Shown in pieces: positions 28,802 to 36,977 of a DNA stretch of 64,000 nucleotides. The DNA lies in the NCBI RefSeq assembly GCF_003626595.1, contig NZ_RBAK01000006.1:357146-421145 (forward strand), given 5' to 3'. Origin of the DNA: Micromonospora endolithica (GTDB lineage: Bacteria; Actinomycetota; Actinomycetes; Mycobacteriales; Micromonosporaceae). Made by a program: the position numbers and the translations under genes. The notes beneath the pieces were generated by a model that was given only the letters and a program-made list of their open reading frames with translations, was not told the DNA's origin and searched no databases. Every line of letters begins with the position of its first letter. The first letter of the stretch is position 1.

Positions 28802-30670
28802 CTACCGTGTCGAGACGGCCTCCGCCTCGCGGCCTGCCGGCAGGCCGGCGGTCTGGCCGCAGAGCCAGGCCAGCCGTTCGATGATCTTGTCCGGGTCGTC
28901 GTACGGGTCGAGAGCGGCGGTCTCGATCGGGTCCAGCGCGGGGACCGCCACGTGCGAGATCAGCGGGTGCAGAGGCCGGCTGTCGACCTCGTCGCGTCCG
29001 AGCAGGTCCTCGTGCAGCTTCTCGCCGGGTCGCAGTCCGGTGTAGATGATCCGTGCCGGGCCGGGCGACTGGGCGGCGAGTTGGCGGGCGAGGTCGTCGA
29101 TGCGGACCGGCTCTCCCATGTCGAGCACCAGCGCCTCGCCGTCGCGGCCGATCGCGGCGGCCTGCAGGACGAGGTGGACGGCCTCCTGGACGGTCATCAG
29201 GTACCGCGTGACGTCCGGGTGGGTGACGGTGATCGGCAGGCCGGCGTCGATCTGGGCACGGAACGCGGTGACGACCGAACCCCGGCTGCTCAGCACGTTG
29301 CCGAACCGGACACTCAGGAAGGTTCCCGGGTAGGACTGTGCGGCGTGCGCGGTCAGACGTTCGGTGATGCGCTTGGAGTAGCCGAGCACACTCACCGGGT
29401 CCGCGGCCTTGTCGGTGGAGATGTTGACGAACTTGGCGACGTCGCGGCACGCGTCGAGGACGGACTGGGTGCCCCAGATGTTGGTCTTGATCGCCTCGCC
29501 GGGATGCCGCTGGAGCAGCGGCAGGTGCTTGAGCGCGGCGGCGTGGAAGATGACGTCGGGCCGGCGCTCCCGGATGATCCGTCGTAGGCCCTCGTCATCG
29601 CGAAGGTCGGCGAGGATCAGGTCCGGCCCGTCCAGCAGCGCCCGGCCGTTCAGCGAGAGTTGCAGCGCGTGCAGTGCGGACTCGTCCCGGTCGAGCATCA
29701 TCAGCTCACCCGGATCCGCGCGCATGATCTGCCGGCACAGCTCGGAGCCGATCGACCCGCCCGCGCCGGTGACCAGCACCCGCTGACCGGTGAGCCCGCC
29801 GTCGGTCGCCAGATCGGCGACGACGTGCCGCCGGCCCAGCAGGTCGGCGATGTCCGGACTGCGCACATCGGTAACGGCGATGCGGTGGTCGACCAGTTCG
29901 CGCATCGGTGGCAGCACCTTGAACTCCGCGCCCGTGGGAATGGTCAACTCGCGGATCTGACGGATCTGCTCCGCGTCGGCGTTGGCCACCGAGAAGATCA
30001 CCGCCCGCGCCTCGGTCCGCCGGACGGCGGCGGCGATGTCGTATCGGTTGCCCAGCATGCGTACGCCCATGATCTGCAGGTCGTGCTTCCTCGGGTCGTC
30101 GTCGAGGAGCCCCACGGGCAGGTAGCGGCCCCGCGGGTCGCTGAGCATCGCCCGCAGCAACGACTGTCCCGCCTCGCCGAGCCCGAAGAGCAGAACCGGG
30201 GTGGCGGTCCGTGCGTCGGGCCGCAGCGTCCGGTCGTGGCGGTGTCGCTGCACCCAGCGCGCCGTCAGCATCCACAGCAATGCGATGGCTGCCCCGACCA
30301 CCGGCGTGCTGGCCGGGACGAACCGGGACGGGAGGGCGAGGTCCACGAGCGTGCCCGCGAGAGCGGCGCAGCCGGCGGTGACGGCCAGTGCCCGCGCCTC
30401 CTCGATGCTGCCCGTCGGGTACCGGCCCCACCGGTTCCGGCGCACCCAGCAGAGGGCCTGGTGCGCGACTGCCAGGGCGAGGCCGACTCCGACCGCTCGG
30501 GCGATGCGGTCGGGGGTGAGTGCGAACTCGTACCGGGTCCACGCGGCGGCTGTCACGCCGAGGATCCACGCTGCGGCGTCAGCCGCGACGAGGTTGACGG
30601 AGGCACGTCCGGGGCGGCGCTGCTCGGCCGGGGTGGCTGACTGGACGGGCGTGGCTGCGCTGAGCGACAT
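28802..30670 (-). CDS. Membrane-anchored UDP-sugar 4,6-dehydratase (PglF/CapD/WbpM type)
   Basis: 622 residues. About four N-terminal helices (25-140) are followed by a first Rossmann-like domain (VLLFGLGEAGQSLLRAML, 159-176) and the SDR-type catalytic domain. That domain has the NAD-binding TGAGGSIG at 301-308, HAAALKHLPLL, STDKAADPVSVLGYSKR (418-434) and RFGNVLSSRGSV. It removes water from UDP-GlcNAc to give the 4-keto-6-deoxy sugar, the first step to bacillosamine-type sugars and to QuiNAc/FucNAc. The 117 bases upstream (30671-30787) are AT-rich for this genome and look like a promoter. Confidence 0.93.
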   Translation of the reverse strand: MSLSAATPVQSATPAEQRRPGRASVNLVAADAAAWILGVTAAAWTRYEFALTPDRIARAVGVGLALAVAHQALCWVRRNRWGRYPTGSIEEARALAVTAGCAALAGTLVDLALPSRFVPASTPVVGAAIALLWMLTARWVQRHRHDRTLRPDARTATPVLLFGLGEAGQSLLRAMLSDPRGRYLPVGLLDDDPRKHDLQIMGVRMLGNRYDIAAAVRRTEARAVIFSVANADAEQIRQIRELTIPTGAEFKVLPPMRELVDHRIAVTDVRSPDIADLLGRRHVVADLATDGGLTGQRVLVTGAGGSIGSELCRQIMRADPGELMMLDRDESALHALQLSLNGRALLDGPDLILADLRDDEGLRRIIRERRPDVIFHAAALKHLPLLQRHPGEAIKTNIWGTQSVLDACRDVAKFVNISTDKAADPVSVLGYSKRITERLTAHAAQSYPGTFLSVRFGNVLSSRGSVVTAFRAQIDAGLPITVTHPDVTRYLMTVQEAVHLVLQAAAIGRDGEALVLDMGEPVRIDDLARQLAAQSPGPARIIYTGLRPGEKLHEDLLGRDEVDSRPLHPLISHVAVPALDPIETAALDPYDDPDKIIERLAWLCGQTAGLPAGREAEAVSTR

Positions 30671-30787
30671 CCAAGACTCCTTGTACTGGGGTTGTCGAGG
30701 TGACCGAGGCCGGCTCTCTAACCAGTTCTAATCGCTCAAACTGCTCCAAAGGGCATGTTTCACGTAATTCGGATAGACTGTCCGTTG

Positions 30788-31981
30788 TTACCGGACGATC
30801 CCGTCGAACAGGCGCTGCAACCTCTCGGCCATGACCGTCCGGGAGCGGTGGTCCTGGATGTACCGCCGGCCGCGCTGCCCCATCGCGACGAGCTTCGCCT
30901 CGTCGAGGTCCGTGAGCGCCCGCAGGCCGGCGACGAGGTGGGCGGTGTCGACGGTCACGCCGGCGTCGGCCGCACGGAGAACGTCCTCCGGTTCGCCCGG
31001 GCAGTTGTTGACCACCGGTAGTCCTGCGGCGAGGTAGTCGTAGAGCTTGTTCGGACTCGCGCCCAGGTCGTAGACCGGGCTGTGCGCGAGCACGTGGATC
31101 CCGATGTCGGCGTCGCCGAGGATGCCCTGCAACTCCCGCTTCGGGACCCGGTCCAGGAAGTGGACGTTTCCCAGCCCCTCGGCCGCCGCACGCGACATCA
31201 GGCGCGGCTTGTCCAGCCCGTCACCGATGAACACGAAGGTGTGCTCCGGTACCTGCGCTGCGGCGTCCAGGAGCCGGTCGAGTCCGTTGATCGGTCCGTG
31301 GGACCCGGCGAACACGAGGAGCTTGCCCTGGACCGCGATCCGTTGCCGCAGTGGCCGGTACAGGTCGGGGCGAAGGGCGAAGTCCTCGGGCTCCGCGCTG
31401 TTGCTCACCCACTCCAGCTTCTCCGCCGGCACGCCGGCAGCAGCGAAGTAGTCACGCCACCCGCGGGCGACGATGACGATCCGGTCCGCTCGCCGGTACA
31501 GCCATAGTTCGAGCATTCGCAGCAGCCGGTACGTGAGGGAGCCCCGGCGCAGATATCCCGTACTCACCATGGCCTCCGGCCACAGGTCCCGGATCTCCAG
31601 GACGAACCGGGCACGGTGTCGCCTGGCCAGCAACCAGCCGGCCACCGGCGCGAGGATGTGCGGGGAGGACGCGTAGACGACGTCGGGACGCGGCTGGCGT
31701 CGGACGGCGCGGAGTGCGTTCCGGCAGTAGGTGAGCCAACTCAGCACCCGCCGGTGGTCGTTTCCCGTGTAGTCGGTCACCGGCACGGTGACGAAGTGCG
31801 CGTCGTCGACGGCCAGTTCGGTGTGGCTGAAGTGGTCCCAGGCCGCGGACACGATCAACCAGTCCCAGTCGCGGAGCCGGCTGAACAGCTCGACGTGGCG
31901 GGTGCCGCCGGCGTGCGACAGCGGTTTGGCGTAGTGGTTCAGGACGACCACCCGCCGCGGGGGAGTGCGCGAGGCACCCAT
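30788..31981 (-). CDS. Glycosyltransferase family 4 (WbuB-like), exopolysaccharide locus
   Basis: 397 residues. VVVLNHYAKPLSHAGGTRHVELF at the N-terminus and VVYASSPHILAPVAGWLLARR, FVLEIRDLWPEAMVS are typical of WbuB-like GT4 enzymes. The donor domain has VFAGSHGPINGLDRLLDAA and PNKLYDYLAAGLPVVNN. WbuB-type enzymes usually add the second sugar to a lipid-linked N-acetylated amino sugar, which suits a locus with an initiating transferase and diamino-sugar genes; this is an inference. The ATG at 31981 follows the aminotransferase by 58 bases, so the genes are probably co-transcribed. Confidence 0.9.
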   Translation of the reverse strand: MGASRTPPRRVVVLNHYAKPLSHAGGTRHVELFSRLRDWDWLIVSAAWDHFSHTELAVDDAHFVTVPVTDYTGNDHRRVLSWLTYCRNALRAVRRQPRPDVVYASSPHILAPVAGWLLARRHRARFVLEIRDLWPEAMVSTGYLRRGSLTYRLLRMLELWLYRRADRIVIVARGWRDYFAAAGVPAEKLEWVSNSAEPEDFALRPDLYRPLRQRIAVQGKLLVFAGSHGPINGLDRLLDAAAQVPEHTFVFIGDGLDKPRLMSRAAAEGLGNVHFLDRVPKRELQGILGDADIGIHVLAHSPVYDLGASPNKLYDYLAAGLPVVNNCPGEPEDVLRAADAGVTVDTAHLVAGLRALTDLDEAKLVAMGQRGRRYIQDHRSRTVMAERLQRLFDGIVR

Positions 31982-32039
31982 GACAGACCTCCGGGTCCGA
32001 GGGAGCGAGGAACGGGAAGACGGAACGCGCGGGGGTTGG

Positions 32040-33248
32040 TCAGAGGGCCGGGACTGCCGCCGAGGCGGGCTCGGGGTCGTGCCGCCGTCCGGGCTCCGGA
32101 ACCTCGAGGCGGGTCGAGGGGCGGTGGCGGAGGAAGTCGCGAATCCGGCCGCACACCCGGTCCACCTGGTCCGCGGTCATCGCCGAGCCGCTCGGCAGGG
32201 TCAGGCCGTTCTCGAAGAGCGTCTGCGCGGCACCGGTCAGCACGGCGCGGGCACCCGCGAAGACGGGTTGCAGGTGCATCGGCTTCCATACCGGCCGGGT
32301 CTCGATGTCCGCCGCGGCGAGATGAGCACCGAGGTCCGCGGCGTGCCAGCCGGCCTGCCCGGCGTCGACGACCACCGTTGTCAGCCAGCAGTTGGCGCCG
32401 CCGTCCTCGGCTGCGAGCAGGCGCACGCCCGGGACGTTGGCGAAGAGCTCCGCGTATCGGGACCGGTGCGCCCGCCGGCGCTCGATCATCGAGTCCAGCC
32501 GCCGCAACTGGGCCCGGCCGACCGCGGCGAGCAGGTTGCTGAGCCGGTAGTTGTAGCCGATGTCCGTGTGCTCGTAGTGTGCGACCGGCTGTCGCGCCTG
32601 AGTGGCCAGATAGCGGGCGTGGGCGATCAGGTCCCCGTCGTCGGAGAGCAGCATCCCGCCCCCCGACGTGGTCAGGATCTTGTTGCCGTTGAAGGAGAAC
32701 GCGCTGGCCTGGCCGAAGGTGCCTGCCGGCCGTGCTCCACGGGTCGCACCGAGCGCCTCCGCGGCATCCTCGACGACCGGCACTCCGGCCTGCTCGCAGA
32801 TCGGCAGCAGGGCGTCGTAGTCGACGCAGCTTCCGAACATGTCCACCGGGACCACGGCCGCTACCTGCCGGCCCTCGATGTCGTGCCGGCGTAGGAGATC
32901 GGCCACCAACGGCACGTCGAGATTCCCTGTCCCCGCCTCGCAGTCGACGAAGACGGGCTCGGCACCGGTGTAGACCACGGCGTTGGCGGTGGCCGCGAAG
33001 GTCAGCGTCGGAACGACCACCCGGTCGCCGGGGCCGATTCCGAGGGCGAGCAACGACAGGTGCAGCGCCGCCGTGCCGGAGTTGGTCGCCAGCCCGTACG
33101 CCCGGTCGACGCGGGCGGCCGTCTCCTGCTCGAAGGCGTCCACCTCGGGCCCGAGCGGCGCGATCCAGCCAGACCGGACCGCGGCGATCACGAAGGACTC
33201 CTCCAGCGGCCCGACGTCGGGTGGGGAGAGATGGATCCGCGCGGTCAC
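32040..33248 (-). CDS. PLP-dependent sugar aminotransferase (PglE/DegT-DnrJ-EryC1-StrS family)
   Basis: 402 residues from a GTG at 33248 with ggtggg seven bases upstream. It starts HLSPPDVGPLEESFVIAAVR and WIAPLGPEVDAFE, a pattern shared with PglE-type enzymes. The PLP lysine is Lys190 in SFNGNKILTTSGGGM, and VVPVDMFGSCVDYDAL and VEDAAEALGA supply cofactor contacts. It would transfer an amino group from glutamate to C4 of the dehydratase product, making UDP-4-amino-4,6-dideoxy-GlcNAc. It is the first gene of the polysaccharide run; the AT-rich region 33290-33420 upstream is the likely main promoter. Confidence 0.93.
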   Translation of the reverse strand: MTARIHLSPPDVGPLEESFVIAAVRSGWIAPLGPEVDAFEQETAARVDRAYGLATNSGTAALHLSLLALGIGPGDRVVVPTLTFAATANAVVYTGAEPVFVDCEAGTGNLDVPLVADLLRRHDIEGRQVAAVVPVDMFGSCVDYDALLPICEQAGVPVVEDAAEALGATRGARPAGTFGQASAFSFNGNKILTTSGGGMLLSDDGDLIAHARYLATQARQPVAHYEHTDIGYNYRLSNLLAAVGRAQLRRLDSMIERRRAHRSRYAELFANVPGVRLLAAEDGGANCWLTTVVVDAGQAGWHAADLGAHLAAADIETRPVWKPMHLQPVFAGARAVLTGAAQTLFENGLTLPSGSAMTADQVDRVCGRIRDFLRHRPSTRLEVPEPGRRHDPEPASAAVPAL

Positions 33249-33289
33249 CGCGTCGCCCACCGGAGTCGGGGGCGGCCCTCGCCGCGGCG

Positions 33290-33420
33290 TGGCCCCAACA
33301 CCCGAACGGGACGAAGACTCATCAAAAGATCTCCCTGGTTCAAACGGCCCACACGTCGTTTTAAGTCCTTTCAATTGCCATAACGTCTGATGGGCTGTTT
33401 TGGACATCCCCTGAGCCGAG
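33290..33420 (-). promoter_or_regulatory. AT-rich region, likely promoter of the polysaccharide locus
   Basis: About 130 bases with unusually many A/T runs for this window (aaaagat, gttttaagtcctttcaattgccataa). It lies between the first gene of the polysaccharide run and a decayed gene. No -35/-10 pair can be assigned with confidence. Confidence 0.4.
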
Positions 33421-33422
33421 GA

Positions 33423-33852
33423 GTTCGTCGGACGCGGTGGCCGACCTGCTCGCCGACGACCCGGGAGTGGCCCACCTGGTGGTCGTGCCCGGCGCGGCCC
33501 GCCAGCCCGGGGACGACCTGATCCTGTGCGACGTGGTCCTCGAGACGCCAACCGTCTGCTGGGTCAGCTCCAGGACCTCGGGGGTGAGGCGCGGCGGGAT
33601 CTCCGCGGACGACGTCGAGCTGACCTCTCGTCGGCCGCCCGGAAGGCCGCCCACGACGCCCCGGGGCACGGCGAGGACGCGGCGGCCCGGGACGAGATCG
33701 CCGCCGAGACCGGTGAGCAGACCGTGCTGTCCGGCAGCTACCTGGTGCTTATCTCCGTGACCACCGTGCCGGCCGCCGCGACCGTCGCGGTCGCCGTCGC
33801 GTACGGGGTGTGGCACGAGGCCGCCGGCTCGGGCGTACGTGACCCGACGTGA
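33423..33852 (+). pseudogene. Decayed DUF389-family membrane protein gene
   Basis: Two frames alternate to give one DUF389-like sequence: VADLLADDPGVAHLVVVPGAARQPGDDLILCDVV in one, RLLGQLQDLG in the next, GGISADDVELTS back in the first, then ARKAAHDAP...DEIAAETGEQTVLSGSYLVLISVTTV in the second. At least three frameshifts are needed. The membrane core is then mostly deleted: the sequence jumps to VAVAVAYGVWHEAAG, which belongs near the far end of such proteins, and stops. The N-terminal start is also missing. Confidence 0.72.
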
Positions 33853-33874
33853 CCCGGCCGCGCGCTGACCGGCG

Positions 33875-34303
33875 TCAGGAACCGCCGCCGTCGAGCCGCC
33901 GGGCGAGCAGGACCTCCAACGGGATCGACTCGCCGTCGCGTCCGCCCGCGCCGACGACCAGCGGCGGTGGGCTGGGCTGCGGGTCGGCCCCGAACAGTCG
34001 GGCTCGCAGGCCACCGGGCACGGTGAGCAGGTGGAACCGGCCGTCGGTGTCGACGGCACGGCTCCGCACCCGGTCCACGTACCAACCGCGCAGCGCGGTC
34101 CGGTACCGGCTCCGCCCGTCGTAGGAGCGGGCGGTCAGCCGGGTGGTCGGCAGCCCGCGCCGGACCGCCTCCGCGACGAACCGGGCCACCAGCTCCGCCG
34201 CCTCGGCCTGCTCGGCGGCCCGGCGTCGTTCGTCGGCCGCCGCGTGCGCCGACACCGCGCGCCGTTGCCGCTCCCGCCAGTCCGGGCCGTCGTCGGATGC
34301 CAC
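33875..34303 (-). CDS. Hypothetical protein
   Basis: 142 residues if the GTG at 34303 is used; the frame extends to an ATG at 34378, but those extra residues are Arg/Pro-rich and lack a ribosome site. The N-terminal half is a charged helix (WRERQRRAVSAHAAADERRRAAEQAEAAELVARF). The centre, GLPTTRLTARSY and YRTALRGWYVDR, is more compact and looks like a small folded domain. No signal peptide or membrane segment. I do not recognise the family. Confidence 0.6.
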   Translation of the reverse strand: MASDDGPDWRERQRRAVSAHAAADERRRAAEQAEAAELVARFVAEAVRRGLPTTRLTARSYDGRSRYRTALRGWYVDRVRSRAVDTDGRFHLLTVPGGLRARLFGADPQPSPPPLVVGAGGRDGESIPLEVLLARRLDGGGS

Positions 34304-34383
34304 GACCCCGACGGTACGCGACGACCGCGCCCGCCGGTGGCGCGGCGAGTGGCCCCTTCCGGCGGGTGGCGTGGTCACCGAGG

Positions 34384-34446
34384 CTGTCGAGCTGAATCGT
34401 TCGCGACATCACTCGGCGCGATGCGTCAGCGACATCAGCTCGACAG
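34384..34446. repeat. Dispersed inverted repeat, family B, site 2
   Basis: Perfect 12-bp arms, CTGTCGAGCTGA (34384-34395) and TCAGCTCGACAG (34435-34446), with 39 bases between them that contain a second copy of CGACATCA. It sits between the 3' end of tex and the next gene. Confidence 0.8.
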
Positions 34447-34478
34447 CGCCCGGCCCCCGTACCGGCGTCGGTCCTTCC

Positions 34479-36914
34479 TCAGGCCAGGCCGGCGCGGCGT
34501 AGCGCCTCGGCCATGGCGTCGTTGGCCGGTGCCGGCCCGCCGCCACCGCGCCCCTGCCGTTGCTGCTGCCCCTGTCCCTGCCGCTGCGGCGCGCCACTGC
34601 GGCCGTCGCGGCCGCCACCGCCCTGCCCGGCACGATTACGGTCACGGTCACGGTCACCGGCACCCGGTGCGGCGCTGCCCGGCCCGCCGCGACGGCCGCC
34701 GCCCTGCGCCCCGCCGCGCCCGGCGTCCGCGTCGTCCTCCAGGCGCAGGGTCAGCGAGATCCGCTTGCGGGGTACGTCCACGTCGAGCACCTTGACCCGC
34801 ACCACGTCACCGGACTTCACCACCTCGCGGGGGTCCTTGACGAAGGTCCGGGACATCGCCGACACGTGCACCAGCCCGTCCTGGTGCACCCCGACGTCGA
34901 CGAAGGCGCCGAACGCCGCCACGTTGGTGACCACGCCCTCCAGGACCATGCCGGGGGTGAGGTCGCCGATCTTCTCCACCCCGTCGGCGAACGTCGCGGT
35001 ACGGAACTCCGGGCGCGGGTCCCGGCCCGGCTTCTCCAGCTCGGCGAGGATATCGGTGACGGTGGGCAGGCCGAACGTGTCGTCGACGAAGTCGGCGGCG
35101 CGCAGCCCGCGCAGGATCGCCGACTTTCCGATGACCGCGCGCAGGTCCTGGCCGGTGCTGGCGAGGATCCGCCGCACCACCGGGTACGCCTCGGGGTGCA
35201 CGCTGGAGGAGTCCAGCGGGTCGTCGCCGCCGGGAATGCGCAGGAAGCCGGCGCACTGCTCGAACGCCTTCGGGCCGAGCCGGGCCACCTTCTTCAGCTG
35301 CGTGCGGCTGCGGAACGGCCCGTTGGCGTCCCGGTGCAGCACGATGTTCTCGGCCAGGCCGGCGCCGATGCCGGAGACCCGGGTGAGCAGCGGCGCGGAG
35401 GCGGTGTTCACGTCCACGCCGACCGCGTTGACGCAGTCCTCGACCACCGCGTCCAGCGAGCGGGACAGCTTCACCTCGGACAGGTCGTGCTGGTACTGCC
35501 CGACGCCGATGGAGCGGGGGTCGATCTTCACCAGCTCGGCCAGGGGGTCCTGGAGACGCCGGGCGATGGAGACCGCGCCGCGCAGCGAGACGTCCAGGCC
35601 GGGCAGTTCCTGGGACGCGTACGCGGAGGCGGAGTAGACCGACGCGCCGGCCTCGGACACCACGACCTTGGTCAGCGGCAGCTCCGGGTGCCGTCTGATC
35701 AGGTCGCCGGCGAGCTTGTCGGTCTCCCGGCTGGCGGTGCCGTTGCCGATCGCGATCAGCTCGACGCCGTGCGCGCCGGCCAGCTTCGCCAGGGTGTCGA
35801 TCGAGGCGTCCCACTGCCGGCGCGGCTCGTGCGGATAGATGGTGTCGGTGGCCACCACCTTGCCGGTGGCGTCGACCACGGCCACCTTCACGCCGGTACG
35901 CAGGCCCGGATCCAGCCCCATCGTCGGCCGGGCGCCGGCCGGGGCGGCCAGCAGCAGGTCCCGCAGGTTGGTGGCGAAGACCCGGACGGCCTCCTCCTCG
36001 GCGGCCTGCCACAGCCGCATCCGCAGGTCCGCGCCGAGGTGGATGAGGATCCGGGTACGCCAGGCCCAGCGCACCGTGTCGGCCAGCCAGCGGTCCGCGG
36101 GCCGCCCGCGGTCGGTGACGCCGAACCGGCCGGCGACGACGGCCTCGTAACGGCTCGGCCCGGTCGGCACCGCGTCGGCCTCGCCGGCCTCCTCGGGCTC
36201 CATGGTCAGGTCGAGCACGCCCTCCTTCTCCCCCCGGAACATGGCCAGGATGCGGTGCGAGGGCAGCTTCGGGTACGGCTCGGCGAAGTCGAAGTAGTCG
36301 GCGAACTTGGCCCCGGCGGTCTCCTGTCCCTCCCGTACCCGGGACACCAGCCGGCCCCGCGACCACATCTGCTCGCGCAGCGTGCCGATCAGGTCGGCGT
36401 CCTCGGCGAACCGCTCGACGAGGATGGCGCGGGCGCCGTCCAGCGCGGCGGCGGCGTCCGCGACGCCCTTCTCGGCGTCGACGAACCCGGCGGCGGCCGT
36501 CCTCGGGTCCTGCGTCGGGTCGGCCAGCAGCGACTCCGCCAGCGGCTCCAGGCCGGCCTCGCGGGCGATCTGCGCCCGGGTGCGCCGCTTGGGCTTGTAC
36601 GGCAGGTAGATGTCCTCCAGGCGGGACTTCGAGTCGGCGGCCATGATCTGCGCTTCCAGCGCCTCGTCGAGCTTGCCCTGACCGCGGATCGACTCCAGCA
36701 CCGCGGCTCGCCGCTCGTCCAGCTCGCGCAGGTAGCGCAGCCGCTCCTCCAGGGTGCGCAGCTGGGTGTCGTCGAGCAGGCCGGTGGCCTCCTTGCGGTA
36801 CCGCGCGATGAACGGCACGGTGGCGCCGCCGTCGAGCAGGTCCACGGCCGCGCGTACCTGGCGCTCGGCGACGCCGAGCTCCTCGGCGATCCGCTGATGA
36901 ACAGAGAGGGTCAC
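34479..36914 (-). CDS. tex: Tex family RNA-binding transcription accessory protein
   Basis: 811 residues. Order of domains: Tex N-terminal helical region (SVHQRIAEELGVAERQV), YqgF/RuvX-like domain around GLDPGLRTGVKVAVVDATG, helix-hairpin-helix region (ASAPLLTRVSGIGAGLAENIV), and an S1 RNA-binding domain (GMVLEGVVTNVAAFGAFVDVGVHQDGLVHVS). The last 80 residues are an RG/Q-rich, probably disordered tail. The GTG at 36914 begins the conserved N-terminus. The frame stays open far upstream, but only as the shadow of the opposite-strand dGTPase-like gene. Tex proteins bind nucleic acid and affect transcription and stress responses. Confidence 0.95.
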   Translation of the reverse strand: MTLSVHQRIAEELGVAERQVRAAVDLLDGGATVPFIARYRKEATGLLDDTQLRTLEERLRYLRELDERRAAVLESIRGQGKLDEALEAQIMAADSKSRLEDIYLPYKPKRRTRAQIAREAGLEPLAESLLADPTQDPRTAAAGFVDAEKGVADAAAALDGARAILVERFAEDADLIGTLREQMWSRGRLVSRVREGQETAGAKFADYFDFAEPYPKLPSHRILAMFRGEKEGVLDLTMEPEEAGEADAVPTGPSRYEAVVAGRFGVTDRGRPADRWLADTVRWAWRTRILIHLGADLRMRLWQAAEEEAVRVFATNLRDLLLAAPAGARPTMGLDPGLRTGVKVAVVDATGKVVATDTIYPHEPRRQWDASIDTLAKLAGAHGVELIAIGNGTASRETDKLAGDLIRRHPELPLTKVVVSEAGASVYSASAYASQELPGLDVSLRGAVSIARRLQDPLAELVKIDPRSIGVGQYQHDLSEVKLSRSLDAVVEDCVNAVGVDVNTASAPLLTRVSGIGAGLAENIVLHRDANGPFRSRTQLKKVARLGPKAFEQCAGFLRIPGGDDPLDSSSVHPEAYPVVRRILASTGQDLRAVIGKSAILRGLRAADFVDDTFGLPTVTDILAELEKPGRDPRPEFRTATFADGVEKIGDLTPGMVLEGVVTNVAAFGAFVDVGVHQDGLVHVSAMSRTFVKDPREVVKSGDVVRVKVLDVDVPRKRISLTLRLEDDADAGRGGAQGGGRRGGPGSAAPGAGDRDRDRNRAGQGGGGRDGRSGAPQRQGQGQQQRQGRGGGGPAPANDAMAEALRRAGLA

Positions 36915-36977
36915 GATGTCGATCCGCCTTCGGGGAGTGGTTTCCGCACTGCATTCTGCCGCGCTAGCGTGGCGATC

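Noticed and set aside
34560..36977. Very long plus-strand open frame opposite tex
   Set aside because: It is antisense to a clear tex gene, has Arg/Gly/Val-biased composition without domains, and owes its openness to GC-rich third positions. Only the part from 36978 onward, a HD-domain protein, is real.
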